Positions 36,487 to 46,937 are shown, counted from the stretch's first letter. The stretch: 64,000 nucleotides of DNA from Pseudomonas sp. MWU16-30317 (GCF_020515695.1 NZ_JAIWJA010000003.1:496001-560000), one strand, 5' to 3'. The notes: generated by a model not told the origin, from the sequence alone. Numbers and translations are program-made.

Positions 36487-38937
36487 ATGTCTCAGGAACC
36501 GCTCGCACGAGAGGTCGAGGTAGCCGAGTTTAGGGCTGCTGTACTCGCTAAACTCACATACGCGGTGGGCAAGGATCCCGATCACGCGTTCGACCACGAC
36601 TGGTTCGAAGCCATTGCACTGGCCGCTCGGGACCACATGGTCGACCATTGGATGGACCACACCCGGCAGATCTACCGCAACAACCAGAAGCGGGTCTATT
36701 ACCTCTCCCTCGAATTCCTCATCGGCCGCCTGCTGTTCGACAGCCTCAGCAACCTGGGCATCCTCGACATCGCGCGTGAAGCGCTGACCGAACTCGGCGT
36801 CGACCTGGAGCGCATCCGCCGCCTGGAGCCGGATGCAGCGCTGGGCAACGGCGGCCTCGGGCGCCTGGCGGCCTGCTTCATGGAAAGCATGTCGACCCTG
36901 GGCGTCGCCGCGCACGGTTACGGCATTCGTTACGAGCACGGTTTGTTCCGCCAGGCCATCGTTGACGGCTGGCAGCAGGAGCAGACCGAAAACTGGCTGG
37001 ATTTCGGCAACCCTTGGGAGTTCGAGCGTCCTGAGGTGATCTACCCGATCAGCTTTGGCGGCCACGTCGAAACCGTGCCGGATGCGGCCGGTCAATCCAA
37101 GCAAGTCTGGTGGCCTGGCGAAACCGTGCGCGCCGTTGCCTACGACACCCCGGTGGTCGGCTGGAAGGGCGCCAGCGTCAACACTCTGCGCCTATGGCGG
37201 GCGCGGGCGATGGAGGAGTTGCACCTGGAGCGGTTCAACGCCGGTGACCACCTGGGCGCCGTTGCCGAAGTGGCCCGGGCCGAGAGCATCTCCCGCGTAC
37301 TTTATCCTGCGGACAGCACCGAAGCCGGCCAGGAGCTGCGCCTGCGTCAGGAGTACTTCTTCGTCTCGGCGTCGCTGCAGGACTTGATGCGCCGCCACCT
37401 GAACATGCATGACACGCTGCTCAATCTGGCGGATTCCGCGGCCATCCAGCTCAACGATACCCATCCCTCGATCGCGGTGGCCGAGCTGATGCGCCTGCTG
37501 GTCGATCAGCACAATGTGCCGTGGGATGCGGCCTGGCGGATCACCGTCGCCACCCTGGCCTACACCAACCACACGCTGCTGCCCGAAGCGCTGGAAACCT
37601 GGCCGGTGGGCCTGATGGAGCGCCTGCTGCCGCGCCATATGCAGATCATCTACCTGATCAACGCCTACCATATCGACGACTTGCGGGCCAAAGGCATCGT
37701 CGACTTCGACGTGCTGCGCGAGGTCTCGCTGATCCAGGAAGACAACGGCCGTCGCGTGCGCATGGGCAACCTGGCGTTCCTCGGCTCGCACAGCATCAAT
37801 GGCGTGTCCGGGCTGCACACCGAGCTGATGAAAAGCACGGTGTTCTCCGAACTCCACAAGCTGTACCCCGACCGTATCAACAACAAGACCAACGGCATCA
37901 CCTTCCGCCGCTGGCTGTACCAGTCCAACCCGCAACTGACGGCCATGCTGATAGAGGCACTGGGCCCGCAGATTCTCGACTCCGCCGAGACCGGCCTGAC
38001 CGCCCTGGAACCCTTCGCCGAGAAGCCCGAGTTTCGCAAGGCCTTCGCCGAACAGCGCCTGGTCAGCAAGAAAAAACTCGCGCGCATCATCCATGAGCGC
38101 CTGGGCATCGCCGTCAATCCCGAGGCGTTGTTCGACGTTCAGGTCAAGCGTATCCATGAGTACAAGCGCCAGTTGCTGAACCTGCTGCACACCGTGGCGC
38201 TGTACCAGGCCATCCGTGCCGAGCCGGGCACCAACTGGGTGCCGCGGGTCAAGATCTTCTCCGGCAAGGCGGCGGCCAGCTATCACCAGGCCAAGCTGAT
38301 CATCAAACTCACCAACGACATCGCCCGGACGGTCAACAACGACCCGACCGTGCGCGGCTTGCTCAAGGTGGTGTTCCTGCCCAACTACAACGTGACCCTG
38401 GCCGAGAGCATCATTCCTGCGGCTGACTTGTCCGAGCAGATATCTACCGCCGGTTACGAGGCGTCGGGTACCAGCAACATGAAGTTCGGCCTCAACGGCG
38501 CACTGACGATCGGCACCATGGACGGCGCCAACGTGGAGATGTGCGAGTACGTGGGTGCCGAGCACATGTTCATCTTCGGCCTGACTTCGCAGCAGGTCGA
38601 AGAGCACAAGCAGCATGGCGACTTCAGTGCGCATTCGGTGGTGAGCGGCTCGCGTCGGTTGGACGATGTGTTGCAAGCGATCCGCGGCGGGGTGTTCTCG
38701 CCGGATGATCCGCAGCGCTATGTGGGGTTGGTGGACTCGCTGGTCAATTACGACCGCTTCCTGCTGTGCGCCGATTTCGACTCGTACTGGGATGCGCAGA
38801 AGAAGGTCGAAGACCTGTGGCACAACCCGACCCAGTGGTGGCGTTCGGCGGTACTCAACACCGCGCGCATGGGCTGGTTCTCGTCGGACCGCACGATCCG
38901 CGAATACGCGACCGAGATCTGGAAAGCGTTGAAGTGA
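36487..38937 (+). CDS. glgP: Glycogen/alpha-glucan phosphorylase
   Basis: An 816-residue PLP enzyme releasing glucose-1-phosphate from glycogen or maltodextrin. LEPDAALGNGGLGRLAACFMES, HLGAVAEVARAESISRVLYP and QLNDTHPSIAV are family blocks. The PLP lysine is Lys666 in EASGTSNMKFGLNGALTIGTMDGANVE. No other glg gene is adjacent; it stands alone between the YkgJ-like gene and DUF2339. A clear terminator follows. Confidence 0.96.
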   Translation: MSQEPLAREVEVAEFRAAVLAKLTYAVGKDPDHAFDHDWFEAIALAARDHMVDHWMDHTRQIYRNNQKRVYYLSLEFLIGRLLFDSLSNLGILDIAREALTELGVDLERIRRLEPDAALGNGGLGRLAACFMESMSTLGVAAHGYGIRYEHGLFRQAIVDGWQQEQTENWLDFGNPWEFERPEVIYPISFGGHVETVPDAAGQSKQVWWPGETVRAVAYDTPVVGWKGASVNTLRLWRARAMEELHLERFNAGDHLGAVAEVARAESISRVLYPADSTEAGQELRLRQEYFFVSASLQDLMRRHLNMHDTLLNLADSAAIQLNDTHPSIAVAELMRLLVDQHNVPWDAAWRITVATLAYTNHTLLPEALETWPVGLMERLLPRHMQIIYLINAYHIDDLRAKGIVDFDVLREVSLIQEDNGRRVRMGNLAFLGSHSINGVSGLHTELMKSTVFSELHKLYPDRINNKTNGITFRRWLYQSNPQLTAMLIEALGPQILDSAETGLTALEPFAEKPEFRKAFAEQRLVSKKKLARIIHERLGIAVNPEALFDVQVKRIHEYKRQLLNLLHTVALYQAIRAEPGTNWVPRVKIFSGKAAASYHQAKLIIKLTNDIARTVNNDPTVRGLLKVVFLPNYNVTLAESIIPAADLSEQISTAGYEASGTSNMKFGLNGALTIGTMDGANVEMCEYVGAEHMFIFGLTSQQVEEHKQHGDFSAHSVVSGSRRLDDVLQAIRGGVFSPDDPQRYVGLVDSLVNYDRFLLCADFDSYWDAQKKVEDLWHNPTQWWRSAVLNTARMGWFSSDRTIREYATEIWKALK

Positions 38938-38957
38938 ACTGAGTGAAGAGAAGTCTG

Positions 38958-38985
38958 CCAAGGCCCCGCAATTGCGGGGCCTTGT
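38958..38985 (+). terminator. Terminator after glgP
   Basis: CAAGGCCCCGC-AATT-GCGGGGCCTTG hairpin, 11-base stem, followed by TCTGT; T-tract is short. Confidence 0.75.
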
Positions 38986-39109
38986 CTGTATACTGCCCGG
39001 CGATTTGTGCGCGGGCTGCAGATGTTGATGGTGACTCTGACGGCGAAGAGGTCGGTGCAGGCGGCGCATCTCGGAAATTCAGATCAAGCAGGCCATTCAG
39101 GGATAGCGT

Positions 39110-42100
39110 ATGCAGTTGATCTTGATGTTCATCGGGCTGCTGGTCGGCTTGGGGGTTGAAGCCTCCTTCACTTCGGCGCTGCTGGGGGCATTGACCGGGC
39201 TGGCGGCGGGGCAGGCCATACGCTTGGTCAAACTGGGCTATGAAACGCGCACCCAGCGGGCCTTGCTGGCGTCGATGCGCACCGCCCTTGAGGACGTCAC
39301 GACTCGGCTGCAGCGGCTCGAGGCCCATCCGCAAGTGGCGAGCGAGGCCGTGCAGCAAGCGGTCGTGGCCCCGGTGGTAGCGACTGTAACGCCGCCACCG
39401 ACGCAGGCGCCGTCATCCTGGTCGCCTACCGACGCCGAGCTGCCGGACGAGCTCAGTGGCAGTGGCTGGTATGCGTCCAGCGCCCCGGCCGAGCCTGCGA
39501 AATCCGCCAAGCCTCGCGCTCCCCAGGTTCCAGGCCTGTTCGCCAAGGCCATCGTCAGCGCGCGCCAATGGCTACTGGGCGGCAACACCGTGCTGCGCGT
39601 CGGCGTGGTACTGCTGTTCATCGGCCTGGCCTTCCTGTTGCGCTATGCCAGTGAAACTTATTCGATCCCCGTCGAAGCGCGCTACATCGCCGTGGCCCTG
39701 GTCGCGCTGCTGTTGCTGATCCTTGGCTGGCGACTCTTCCCGGCGCGCGCTCAATACGGCTTGATCCTGCAAGGTGCCGGCGTGGCGGTGCTGTACCTGA
39801 CGATCTTCGCTGCGATGACCCTTGATCATCTGCTCGCGCCGTTGCTGGGCATGGCACTGATGGTCGGCATTGTCGTGCTGTCCGGCGTCCTGGCGGTGCT
39901 GCAGAACGCCATGTCGCTGGCCTGTGTCGCAGCCCTGGGCGGGTTTGCCGCGCCGATCCTGGCGTCGTCCGGCGGCGGCAGCCATGTCGGCCTGTTCACC
40001 TATTTCGCGATCCTCGACTGCGGCATTCTCGGTATCGCCTGGTTCAAGGCCTGGCGGCCGTTGAACCTGATCGGTTTCACCGGCACCTTCGCCATCGGTT
40101 TTGCGTGGGGCATGCGCAGTTATCAACCGGCGCTGTTCTGGAGCACCGAGGCCTTCCTGCTGTTGTTCTTCTGCATGTACTTGGCCGTTGGCCTCTTGTT
40201 CGCTCGCCAGCGCCTGCTCGAGGGCGCCCGGCAGGGCAGTCGTTTCGATGGTTACTACGTCGATGGCAGCCTGTTGTTCGGGCCGCCCTTGGCCGCATTC
40301 GGCTTGCAATGCGTATTGGTCAAGGACTTCGACCTGGCGATCGCATTCAGCGCCTTGGCCCTGGGCGCCTTGTACCTCGGCCTGGGTTGGGTCCTGCGTC
40401 GTCGTGACGGCGTGACGCTGCGGCTGTTGATCGACACCTGCCTGGCGATCGGCGTGATCTTCGCCAGCCTGGCCATTCCCTTGGCGGTGGATAACACCTG
40501 GACCTCTGCGGCTTGGGCGGTGGAAGGCGGCGGGCTGTTGTGGTTGGGCTTGCGTCAGCAGCGTTTGTTGATGCGCTGCTTCGCGATGTTGCTGCAACTG
40601 GGCGCGGCCATCGCCTATTTGCTGACCCTGGATTTCGGCGGGCGAAGCCTGTTCGACGGTTCGGTGCTGGGCGCGCTGCTGCTGGGTTGTGCACTGCTGT
40701 TCAATTTCTATCGCTTGCACCGCGCGGCCGACGGGCAGGTGCGCAACGGGGAGCGTTACGCTCTGCCGCTGTGGGCCTGTATGGGGCTGGGCTTTATCTA
40801 TCTGATCTCGCCGTTGAGCTTCGACTATCAGGGCACTGTGGTCGGATGGGCGTTCAGCGGCCTGCTGACGGTATTGGCAGCCCTGCATCTGGCGCAGCGC
40901 CAAATCCCGCTGCCCTCCACAAGCCAGTGGGAGCTTGCTCTGCCCGCGAATGCCAGCCCACGCACCCTCGTTTACGCCACAGGTAGCGTATTGCTGTGCG
41001 GATGCCTGATCCAGATGTTTGCCGGCGGCCTGTTGCTGTTGTTCGGCCAAGGTCTGTGGGGGGATGTGATCAGTGATGGCTCGGCACCGTTCGCCCGAGG
41101 GGATTTCTGGGCGGCGTCGAGCCTGGCACTGGCCGCGATGCTGGCGGCCTGGGCGGTCCATCGCCAGGCACTGGCTGGCAACGTCGACTGGCGTCGAGTG
41201 CGCCACGGTCTGCTGGCCTGGGGGGCGCTGTGGTGGTGGCTGGGGTTCAGCAGCGAGATCCTGCGCACTGCGCCGGTCTGGTGTCAGAGCCTGCTGACGC
41301 TGGTAGTCCTGGCGCTCAGCGTGGCCTTGGGCGCGTTGCTGGCGCCGCGCTTGCGGTGGCCGGCGTTGGCGCATGTGTGTCTGGTGTTGATGCCGGTGGC
41401 GGCCCTTTACCTGGCAGTCGACGGGGTGTCGTCATCGGGGGCAAGCCCCCTCGTTACAGGGATGTTGGGGCTGGTGGTCTGGGTGTTGGTATTCGGGGCG
41501 CATTTTTTCAGCTTGCGGCGTTTGCAGCTTTTATTGCGCGGCTGGGCCGAGCAGGGCGCCCATGTGCTCGGTTGCTGGGTACTGATCGTGGTAGTGGCGT
41601 TGCAACTGCGCGGGGCGCTGCTGGTGCTTGCCGATCAACACAATGCTTGGCGCTGGTTGGGCTGGGCGTTGGCGCCGAGCCTGTATCTGCTGGCGATGGC
41701 AGCGCTGCGCCCATGGCCATGGCCGGTTTCGGCGTTGCCGCGCACCTATCGCTGGCTGGCGGCCTGGCCCGTGGCCGCGGTGCTGCTGGTGTGGTTCTGG
41801 CTGGCCAACCTGTTCAGCGATGGCGCGGCGCAACCGTTGCCGTACGTGCCGATCATCAATCCGCTGGAGTTGGCACTGCTGTTTGCGTTGCTGGCGCTGC
41901 TGCGCTGGAGCCGCGCGGGGCAAGCGCAGCAACGCTTGGCACCGCGCTGGCAGTGGTTGCTGGGTGCCTCGGCATTTGCCTTCGCCACTGCGGCTGTCAT
42001 GCGCGCCGTGCACCATTGGGCCGGGGTGCCCTACGATGCCTCGGCGCTGCTGGAGTCGATGCGCGCGCAGGCTGCGCTGTCGATTCTGTGGACGGTGATC

Positions 42101-42331
42101 GCACTCGCGCTGATGGTCCATGGCTCGCGACGGCAGCGGCGCAGTATCTGGCTGGTCGGTGCCGCATTGATCGCCGTGGTGGTGGCCAAATTGTTCCTGG
42201 TCGAGCTGGGCAACCAGGGCGGCCTGGCGCGGATCATTTCGTTTATCGGTGTAGGCGCTCTGCTGTTGGTGATCGGTTATTTTGCGCCGCCGGTCACGCG
42301 TGAGAGTGCACACAAGGGGCAGCAAAATTGA
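39110..42331 (+). CDS. DUF2339 giant membrane protein
   Basis: A 1073-residue protein. Residues 1-20 form a first helix; a charged coiled region (about 38-75) and Pro-rich linker follow to about 145. Then more than 20 consecutive membrane helices run to the C-terminus, the DUF2339 layout (for example GGNTVLRVGVVLLFIGLAFLLRYA). Function is unknown; such proteins are large envelope proteins. Two intergenic-type repeats are translated in frame at 40925-40958 and 41434-41460, in loops between helices. It overlaps the DUF3999 gene by four bases, so the two are made together. Confidence 0.9.
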   Translation: MQLILMFIGLLVGLGVEASFTSALLGALTGLAAGQAIRLVKLGYETRTQRALLASMRTALEDVTTRLQRLEAHPQVASEAVQQAVVAPVVATVTPPPTQAPSSWSPTDAELPDELSGSGWYASSAPAEPAKSAKPRAPQVPGLFAKAIVSARQWLLGGNTVLRVGVVLLFIGLAFLLRYASETYSIPVEARYIAVALVALLLLILGWRLFPARAQYGLILQGAGVAVLYLTIFAAMTLDHLLAPLLGMALMVGIVVLSGVLAVLQNAMSLACVAALGGFAAPILASSGGGSHVGLFTYFAILDCGILGIAWFKAWRPLNLIGFTGTFAIGFAWGMRSYQPALFWSTEAFLLLFFCMYLAVGLLFARQRLLEGARQGSRFDGYYVDGSLLFGPPLAAFGLQCVLVKDFDLAIAFSALALGALYLGLGWVLRRRDGVTLRLLIDTCLAIGVIFASLAIPLAVDNTWTSAAWAVEGGGLLWLGLRQQRLLMRCFAMLLQLGAAIAYLLTLDFGGRSLFDGSVLGALLLGCALLFNFYRLHRAADGQVRNGERYALPLWACMGLGFIYLISPLSFDYQGTVVGWAFSGLLTVLAALHLAQRQIPLPSTSQWELALPANASPRTLVYATGSVLLCGCLIQMFAGGLLLLFGQGLWGDVISDGSAPFARGDFWAASSLALAAMLAAWAVHRQALAGNVDWRRVRHGLLAWGALWWWLGFSSEILRTAPVWCQSLLTLVVLALSVALGALLAPRLRWPALAHVCLVLMPVAALYLAVDGVSSSGASPLVTGMLGLVVWVLVFGAHFFSLRRLQLLLRGWAEQGAHVLGCWVLIVVVALQLRGALLVLADQHNAWRWLGWALAPSLYLLAMAALRPWPWPVSALPRTYRWLAAWPVAAVLLVWFWLANLFSDGAAQPLPYVPIINPLELALLFALLALLRWSRAGQAQQRLAPRWQWLLGASAFAFATAAVMRAVHHWAGVPYDASALLESMRAQAALSILWTVIALALMVHGSRRQRRSIWLVGAALIAVVVAKLFLVELGNQGGLARIISFIGVGALLLVIGYFAPPVTRESAHKGQQN
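40925..40958 (+). repeat. REP-like sequence inside the DUF2339 coding region
   Basis: CAGTGGGAGCTTGCTCTGCC and CGCGAATGCCAGCC match the REP style GTGGGAGC...TGCCCGCGAA. It is translated as QWELALPANAS between two hydrophobic segments. Confidence 0.6.
41434..41460 (+). repeat. GCGAGGGGGCAAGCCCC-type repeat inside the DUF2339 coding region
   Basis: ATCGGGGGCAAGCCCCCTCG then TTACAGG resembles the hairpins at 44877-44912 and 47999-48031 (GTAGCGAGGGGGCAAGCCCC). It is translated as SSGASPLVTG. Confidence 0.6.
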
Positions 42332-43713
42332 GTGCAGGCATGGGCGTGAAGTGGTGGAGGCTGATGGGCGGCCTGATGGCAGCCTGGATGAGCCTGCAGG
42401 CCGTTGCGGATGTGGGCCAGGACAGCCCCAAGGCGGCTGATTTTAGCGTGCAGGTGCCGCTCGGCCTCAGTGGCGAGGGGCCTTGGTACCGGCTTGAATT
42501 ACCCTTGGCGCTGCAGCTCAGTGCGCGGCGGTCCGACACCGAAGACCTGCGTGTTTTCGATGCGGGCGGCGAGCCGCAGGCCTTTGCGCTGTTCCGCCAG
42601 CAGCCGACGGCGCAATCGCGCTCCCAGGAAAACACCGTGCACTGGTTTCCTCTCTACGACAGCCGTGAGGCGCTCGGCAGCGCCCCCAGCGTCAAGGTGC
42701 AGATGGGCCAGGCTGGCGCTGTGGTCGATGTGATCTCGGCCAAGCCGGCAGATGCGGGCAAGCAGGTACTACGAGGTTGGTTGATCGACACCAGCGCCAT
42801 CGCCCAGCCCCTCACGCGCCTGGCCCTGAACTGGGCAGGCGAACAGGATGGCTTTCAGCGTTTCAGTATCGAGGCCAGTGACGATCTGCAGCATTGGCAG
42901 CCCTGGGGTGAGGGTCAGGTAGCGCGGTTGTCGTTCGCCAACGAGCGCGTCGAGCAGCACGAGGTGACCTTGCCGGGGCGCCAGGCGCGTTATTTGCGGC
43001 TGCTGTGGCAGAGCCCGGTCACTGCACCGACGCTTAGCGTGGTGCAGGTGCTCAGCAGCGAGGTCCGCGCACTGGCGCCCGCCCTCAATTGGAGCGCGCC
43101 GCTGGCAGGTAGCGCCACGGGCCATACGGGCGAGTATGTGTGGCGGCTGCCGGCGCAGCTGGCGGTGGAACGGCTGAAACTGGATCTGGTGCAACCCAAC
43201 ACGCTGGCGCCGGTGGTGGTGTCGGGGCGCGGTGGGCCGACCGAGCCTTGGCGGCGGTTGCGCTCGGGGTTGTTCTATCGCCTCAGCCAAGGCGCACAGG
43301 AGAGCGTCGAGGACGAAATGCCGATGGCGGGTGAGCCGTTGCGCGAGGTGCAGATCAAGGTCGACGAGCGCGGAGGCGGCCTGGGCACTGATACGCCGAC
43401 GCTGAGGGTGGCCGTGCGCGCCACCGAAGTGGTATTCCTGGCACGGGGCAAGGCGCCCTTTACCCTGGCGATCGGCAATGCTCTGGCGCAACCGGCCAGT
43501 CTGCCGTTGAACATTCTGCTGGCGGCCAACCCCAAGCCCCTGAGCGAGTTGGGCGTGGCGCGGCTGGCAGGTACGCCGATGATCGCCGGCGGCAACGATG
43601 TGGCGCCGGCGCCCGCGACCGACTGGAAACGGATCGCGCTGATCGCCGTGCTGCTGCTGGGCGTCGCGGTGCTGGCAGCCATGGCCCGCAGCTTGCTTGC
43701 AAAGCCGTCTTAG
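42328..43713 (+). CDS. DUF3999 family membrane-anchored protein
   Basis: A 461-residue exported protein. An N-terminal signal-like segment (WWRLMGGLMAAWMSLQAVA) precedes a long beta-rich region typical of DUF3999 (FSVQVPLGLSGEGPWYRLELPLALQ, WAGEQDGFQRFSIEASDDLQHWQPWGEG), and one C-terminal membrane helix (about 436-455, IALIAVLLLGVAVLAAMARSLL) anchors it. Start is either TTG 42328, which has AAGGGG eight bases before it and overlaps the DUF2339 stop (TTGA), or ATG 42340. The AAGGGG spacing favours TTG. Pairing with DUF2339 is the only clue to function. Confidence 0.85.
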   Translation: MSAGMGVKWWRLMGGLMAAWMSLQAVADVGQDSPKAADFSVQVPLGLSGEGPWYRLELPLALQLSARRSDTEDLRVFDAGGEPQAFALFRQQPTAQSRSQENTVHWFPLYDSREALGSAPSVKVQMGQAGAVVDVISAKPADAGKQVLRGWLIDTSAIAQPLTRLALNWAGEQDGFQRFSIEASDDLQHWQPWGEGQVARLSFANERVEQHEVTLPGRQARYLRLLWQSPVTAPTLSVVQVLSSEVRALAPALNWSAPLAGSATGHTGEYVWRLPAQLAVERLKLDLVQPNTLAPVVVSGRGGPTEPWRRLRSGLFYRLSQGAQESVEDEMPMAGEPLREVQIKVDERGGGLGTDTPTLRVAVRATEVVFLARGKAPFTLAIGNALAQPASLPLNILLAANPKPLSELGVARLAGTPMIAGGNDVAPAPATDWKRIALIAVLLLGVAVLAAMARSLLAKPS

Positions 43714-43855
43714 GACGTACTACAACTGCTGTGACCGGTGAACCTTGCACCCCGTAACCGGTCTCATTGCCGTATCCCTTCTCGACGGCTCGCGTGCGTT
43801 TGGCGCACCAGTGTAAACTGCGCGAGTTTTTCACCCCTACCCACCGGAGCCTTCC

Positions 43856-44869
43856 ATGTCCCGCGTTACTTTAAGTCGCTATTTGATTGAGCAGACCCGC
43901 AGCAACAATACCCCTGCCGATCTGCGCTTCCTGATCGAAGTGGTGGCGCGTGCTTGCAAGGAAATCAGCCACGCCGTGTCCAAGGGCGCGCTGGGTGGTG
44001 TGCTGGGCAGCATGGGCACTGAAAACGTCCAGGGCGAAGTGCAGAAGAAGCTGGACGTGCTGTCCAACGACATCCTGCTCGAAGCCAACGAATGGGGCGG
44101 TCACCTGGCCGGCATGGCGTCCGAAGAAATGGACAACGCCTACCAGATCCCGGGCAAATACCCGAAGGGCGCGTACCTGCTGGTGTTCGACCCGCTGGAC
44201 GGCTCGTCGAACATCGACATCAACGCCCCGGTCGGCACCATTTTCTCGGTGCTGCGTTGCCCCAACGAATACCTGAGCCAGAACGAAGCCCTCAACGAAA
44301 AGGCCTTCCTGCAGCCGGGCACCGAGCAGGTCGCCGCCGGTTACGCGATCTACGGCCCGCAGACCATGCTGGTGCTGACGCTGGGCAACGGCGTCAAGGG
44401 CTTCACTCTGGACCGCGAGATGGGCAGCTTCGTGCTCACTCACGAAGACATCACCATTCCCGAGTCCACTCAGGAGTTCGCCATCAACTCGTCGAACCAG
44501 CGCCATTGGGAAGCGCCGGTGCAGCGTTATGTCGACGAATTGCTGGCAGGCGAAGAAGGGCCGCTGAAAAAGAACTACAACATGCGCTGGGTGGCCGCGA
44601 TGGTCGCCGACGTGCACCGCATCCTGACCCGCGGTGGCTTGTTCATGTACCCGCGCGACAGCCGCGAGCCGTCCAAACCGGGCAAGCTGCGCTTGATGTA
44701 CGAAGCCAACCCGATGTCGTTCCTGGTCGAGCAGGCCGGCGGCGCGTCCACTGACGGCCACCGGCGCATTCTCGATATCCAGCCTGAAGGTCTGCACCAG
44801 CGCGTGGCGGTGTACCTGGGCTCGAAGGAAGAAGTCGAGCGTGTGACCAGTTACCACAAAGCAGGTTAA
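43856..44869 (+). CDS. fbp: Fructose-1,6-bisphosphatase class I
   Basis: A 337-residue gluconeogenic phosphatase. Motifs include [12 protein letters not shown], the metal site [23 protein letters not shown] and [21 protein letters not shown] precedes ATG 43856. A TAAACT -10-like box lies about 40 bases upstream. Pseudomonads need it because they lack 6-phosphofructokinase and build hexose from three-carbon units; with gpmI and glgP it gives this window three central sugar genes, though not an operon. Confidence 0.97.
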   Translation: MSRVTLSRYLIEQTRSNNTPADLRFLIEVVARACKEISHAVSKGALGGVLGSMGTENVQGEVQKKLDVLSNDILLEANEWGGHLAGMASEEMDNAYQIPGKYPKGAYLLVFDPLDGSSNIDINAPVGTIFSVLRCPNEYLSQNEALNEKAFLQPGTEQVAAGYAIYGPQTMLVLTLGNGVKGFTLDREMGSFVLTHEDITIPESTQEFAINSSNQRHWEAPVQRYVDELLAGEEGPLKKNYNMRWVAAMVADVHRILTRGGLFMYPRDSREPSKPGKLRLMYEANPMSFLVEQAGGASTDGHRRILDIQPEGLHQRVAVYLGSKEEVERVTSYHKAG

Positions 44870-44876
44870 GCGATGC

Positions 44877-44912
44877 CCCTGTAGCGAGGGGGGCTCGCCC
44901 ACTCGCTACAGG
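44877..44912. terminator. Hairpin between convergent fbp and chemoreceptor genes
   Basis: CCTGTAGCGAG...CTCGCTACAGG arms with a GGGGGCTCGCCCA-like inner part. It belongs to a second palindromic repeat family (see 47999-48031) and may end both transcripts; no T-tract. Confidence 0.6.
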
Positions 44913-44921
44913 GAGGTTGCT

Positions 44922-46814
44922 TCAGATCCTGAAGCTGCCCACCAGATGCTTCAAGCGCGTGACCTGGCTTTCCAGGTCATTGCACGCCCGCAGCGTCGAC
45001 TGCAGGTTTTCCACGCCTTCCTGGTTCAGGGTATTGATCTCGGTAATGTCGACGTTGATCGCCTCCACCACCGCAGTCTGCTCCTCGGTCGCCGTGGCCA
45101 CCGACTGATTCATCCCGTCGATTTCCCCAATGCGTTGCGTCACGCTGCCCAGCCGTTCGCCGGCCTGGTTGGCGATGGTCATGCTCTGCTCGCTCTGCAC
45201 CTGGCTCTCGTTCATGGTGCCCACCGCTTCGCGCGCGCCCACTTGCAACTCTTCGATTATCTTTTGCACCTGCTGCGCCGAATCCTGAGTGCGGTGCGCC
45301 AGATTGCGTACCTCGTCGGCCACCACGGCAAAGCCGCGCCCGGCTTCACCGGCTCGGGCGGCCTCGATGGCTGCGTTGAGGGCCAGCAGGTTGGTTTGCT
45401 GGGAGATCCCGCTGATCACTTCGAGAATCTGGCCGATGTTCACGGTGCTGGCGTTCAATGTCTCGATGTTGGCGCACGAAGCGCTGATGCGGTTGGACAG
45501 CTGGCCCATCACCGCGATGGTCTTGTCGACCACCTGTTGCCCTTCGGTGGCCAGGGTGCGCGCATCACTGGAGTGCTGTGAGGCCAGCGCGGCATTTTGC
45601 GCGATTTCCTGAGCGGCTGCGCCGAGTTCGTTGATCGCCGCAGCCACGCTGTTGGTGCGGTTGGCCTGCTGGTCGGAGTTGCTCATCGACGCGTTGGACG
45701 CGCTCACTACCCGTAGCGCGACTTCGCCGACCTGCACGGTGGCCGACGACACCTCGCGGATCGATTCATGGATACGTTCGACAAAGCGGTTGAACGAGGT
45801 CCCCAAGGTGCCGAACTCGTCCTGGGCGTGGATGGTCAGGCGCTTGGTCAGGTCGCCCTGGCCCTCGGCGATGTCATGCATGGCGCGGCCCATCACGTGC
45901 AGGGGTTCCATCAACACGCGGATCAACAGCCCCAGCAGGGCGATGATGATCACCATGGCGATCACGGTCGCCACCAACGCTGAAGTGCGAAAATCGCTGA
46001 GCATCGAGTAGGCGGCGTCGCGGTCCAGTACCAGCGCCACGTACCAGTTGGCCGAGGGGATGCCCTTGACCGGCGTGAAGGAGATGAACTGCGTCTTGCC
46101 GTCGGCCTGCACTTCCTTGAGCCCGGTGCTGATCACGGGGGCGCCGTTGGGGTAGGCGTCGGTCAGGGACTTGAGCACCAGCTTGGCGTCCGGATGGACG
46201 AGGATCTTGCCAGCACTGCTGACGATGAACGCGTGGCCGTGACCGTTGAAGTTCAGCGAGTTGATGATGTCGCTGATGCTGGTCAGGTCGATGTCCGCGC
46301 CGGCGACGCCGAGGAAGGCGCCATTGTGCTGGACCGGCGAGGCGATGGTGACTACCAGCTTGCCCGACGAGGCAGCGATGTAGGGTTCGGTCACCACGGT
46401 CTGTTGGGCAGCGCTGGCGGCCTTGTACCAGCCACGGGCGCGCGGGTCGTAGTCGGCCGGACGATTGCCCGCCGGCACCGAGAACATCACGCCATCCTGG
46501 CCGCCGAAGTAGCTGAGCTGGAAGTTGCTGGCATAGGCGGGCAGGCCGACGATGCGCTTGAGGCTGTCGCTACTGTTGCCATCGACCGCGACCTGCTGGC
46601 CCATGGACTGCAGCAACTGAATGCGGCTTTCGAGCCAGGTCTGGATGTTGCTGGTGGTCAAGGTGCCGAGCTCTTGCATCGACGACTCGGTGTTGGCGTG
46701 CAGGGTCTGGCGTTGCCGGTAGTCGTTGAACAGGATGAAACCGGCAAATGCCAAGGCAACGATCAACGCCGCGGCGATGAGGATTTTGTGGCTGAATTTC
46801 AGGGTTCTGGTCAT
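44922..46814 (-). CDS. Methyl-accepting chemotaxis protein with amino-acid-type dCache domain
   Basis: A 630-residue chemoreceptor: membrane helix (about 10-30), periplasmic dCache_1 domain (about 35-275), second helix (about 283-303), HAMP, and cytosolic signalling domain with tip [37 protein letters not shown]. The published amino-acid-binding motif of dCache_1 (PctA Tyr121, Arg126, Trp128, Tyr129, Tyr144, Asp173) is present as Tyr122, Arg127, Trp129, Tyr130, Tyr145 and Asp174. It should therefore sense amino acids. No CheR-tether pentapeptide at the C-terminus. The frame is open 26 codons upstream; ATG 46814 is chosen because [10 protein letters not shown] directly precedes the first helix. 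Confidence 0.93.
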   Translation of the reverse strand: MTRTLKFSHKILIAAALIVALAFAGFILFNDYRQRQTLHANTESSMQELGTLTTSNIQTWLESRIQLLQSMGQQVAVDGNSSDSLKRIVGLPAYASNFQLSYFGGQDGVMFSVPAGNRPADYDPRARGWYKAASAAQQTVVTEPYIAASSGKLVVTIASPVQHNGAFLGVAGADIDLTSISDIINSLNFNGHGHAFIVSSAGKILVHPDAKLVLKSLTDAYPNGAPVISTGLKEVQADGKTQFISFTPVKGIPSANWYVALVLDRDAAYSMLSDFRTSALVATVIAMVIIIALLGLLIRVLMEPLHVMGRAMHDIAEGQGDLTKRLTIHAQDEFGTLGTSFNRFVERIHESIREVSSATVQVGEVALRVVSASNASMSNSDQQANRTNSVAAAINELGAAAQEIAQNAALASQHSSDARTLATEGQQVVDKTIAVMGQLSNRISASCANIETLNASTVNIGQILEVISGISQQTNLLALNAAIEAARAGEAGRGFAVVADEVRNLAHRTQDSAQQVQKIIEELQVGAREAVGTMNESQVQSEQSMTIANQAGERLGSVTQRIGEIDGMNQSVATATEEQTAVVEAINVDITEINTLNQEGVENLQSTLRACNDLESQVTRLKHLVGSFRI

Positions 46815-46937
46815 GGGTGCAATCGCAAGGGTTTTGTTCGGAAGTGTCTCTCGGACGGACACCGTGCACGGGATGTCGGCGGCGTTGGGCAAAAGATTAA
46901 TCGGACTGGGCAGTCAGTCGCCCAACGGTGTGGCCGC

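Noticed and set aside
39572..41374. 600-codon minus-strand Gln/Arg-rich frame opposite DUF2339
   Set aside because: Shadow frame of low complexity; the sense strand encodes regular membrane helices.
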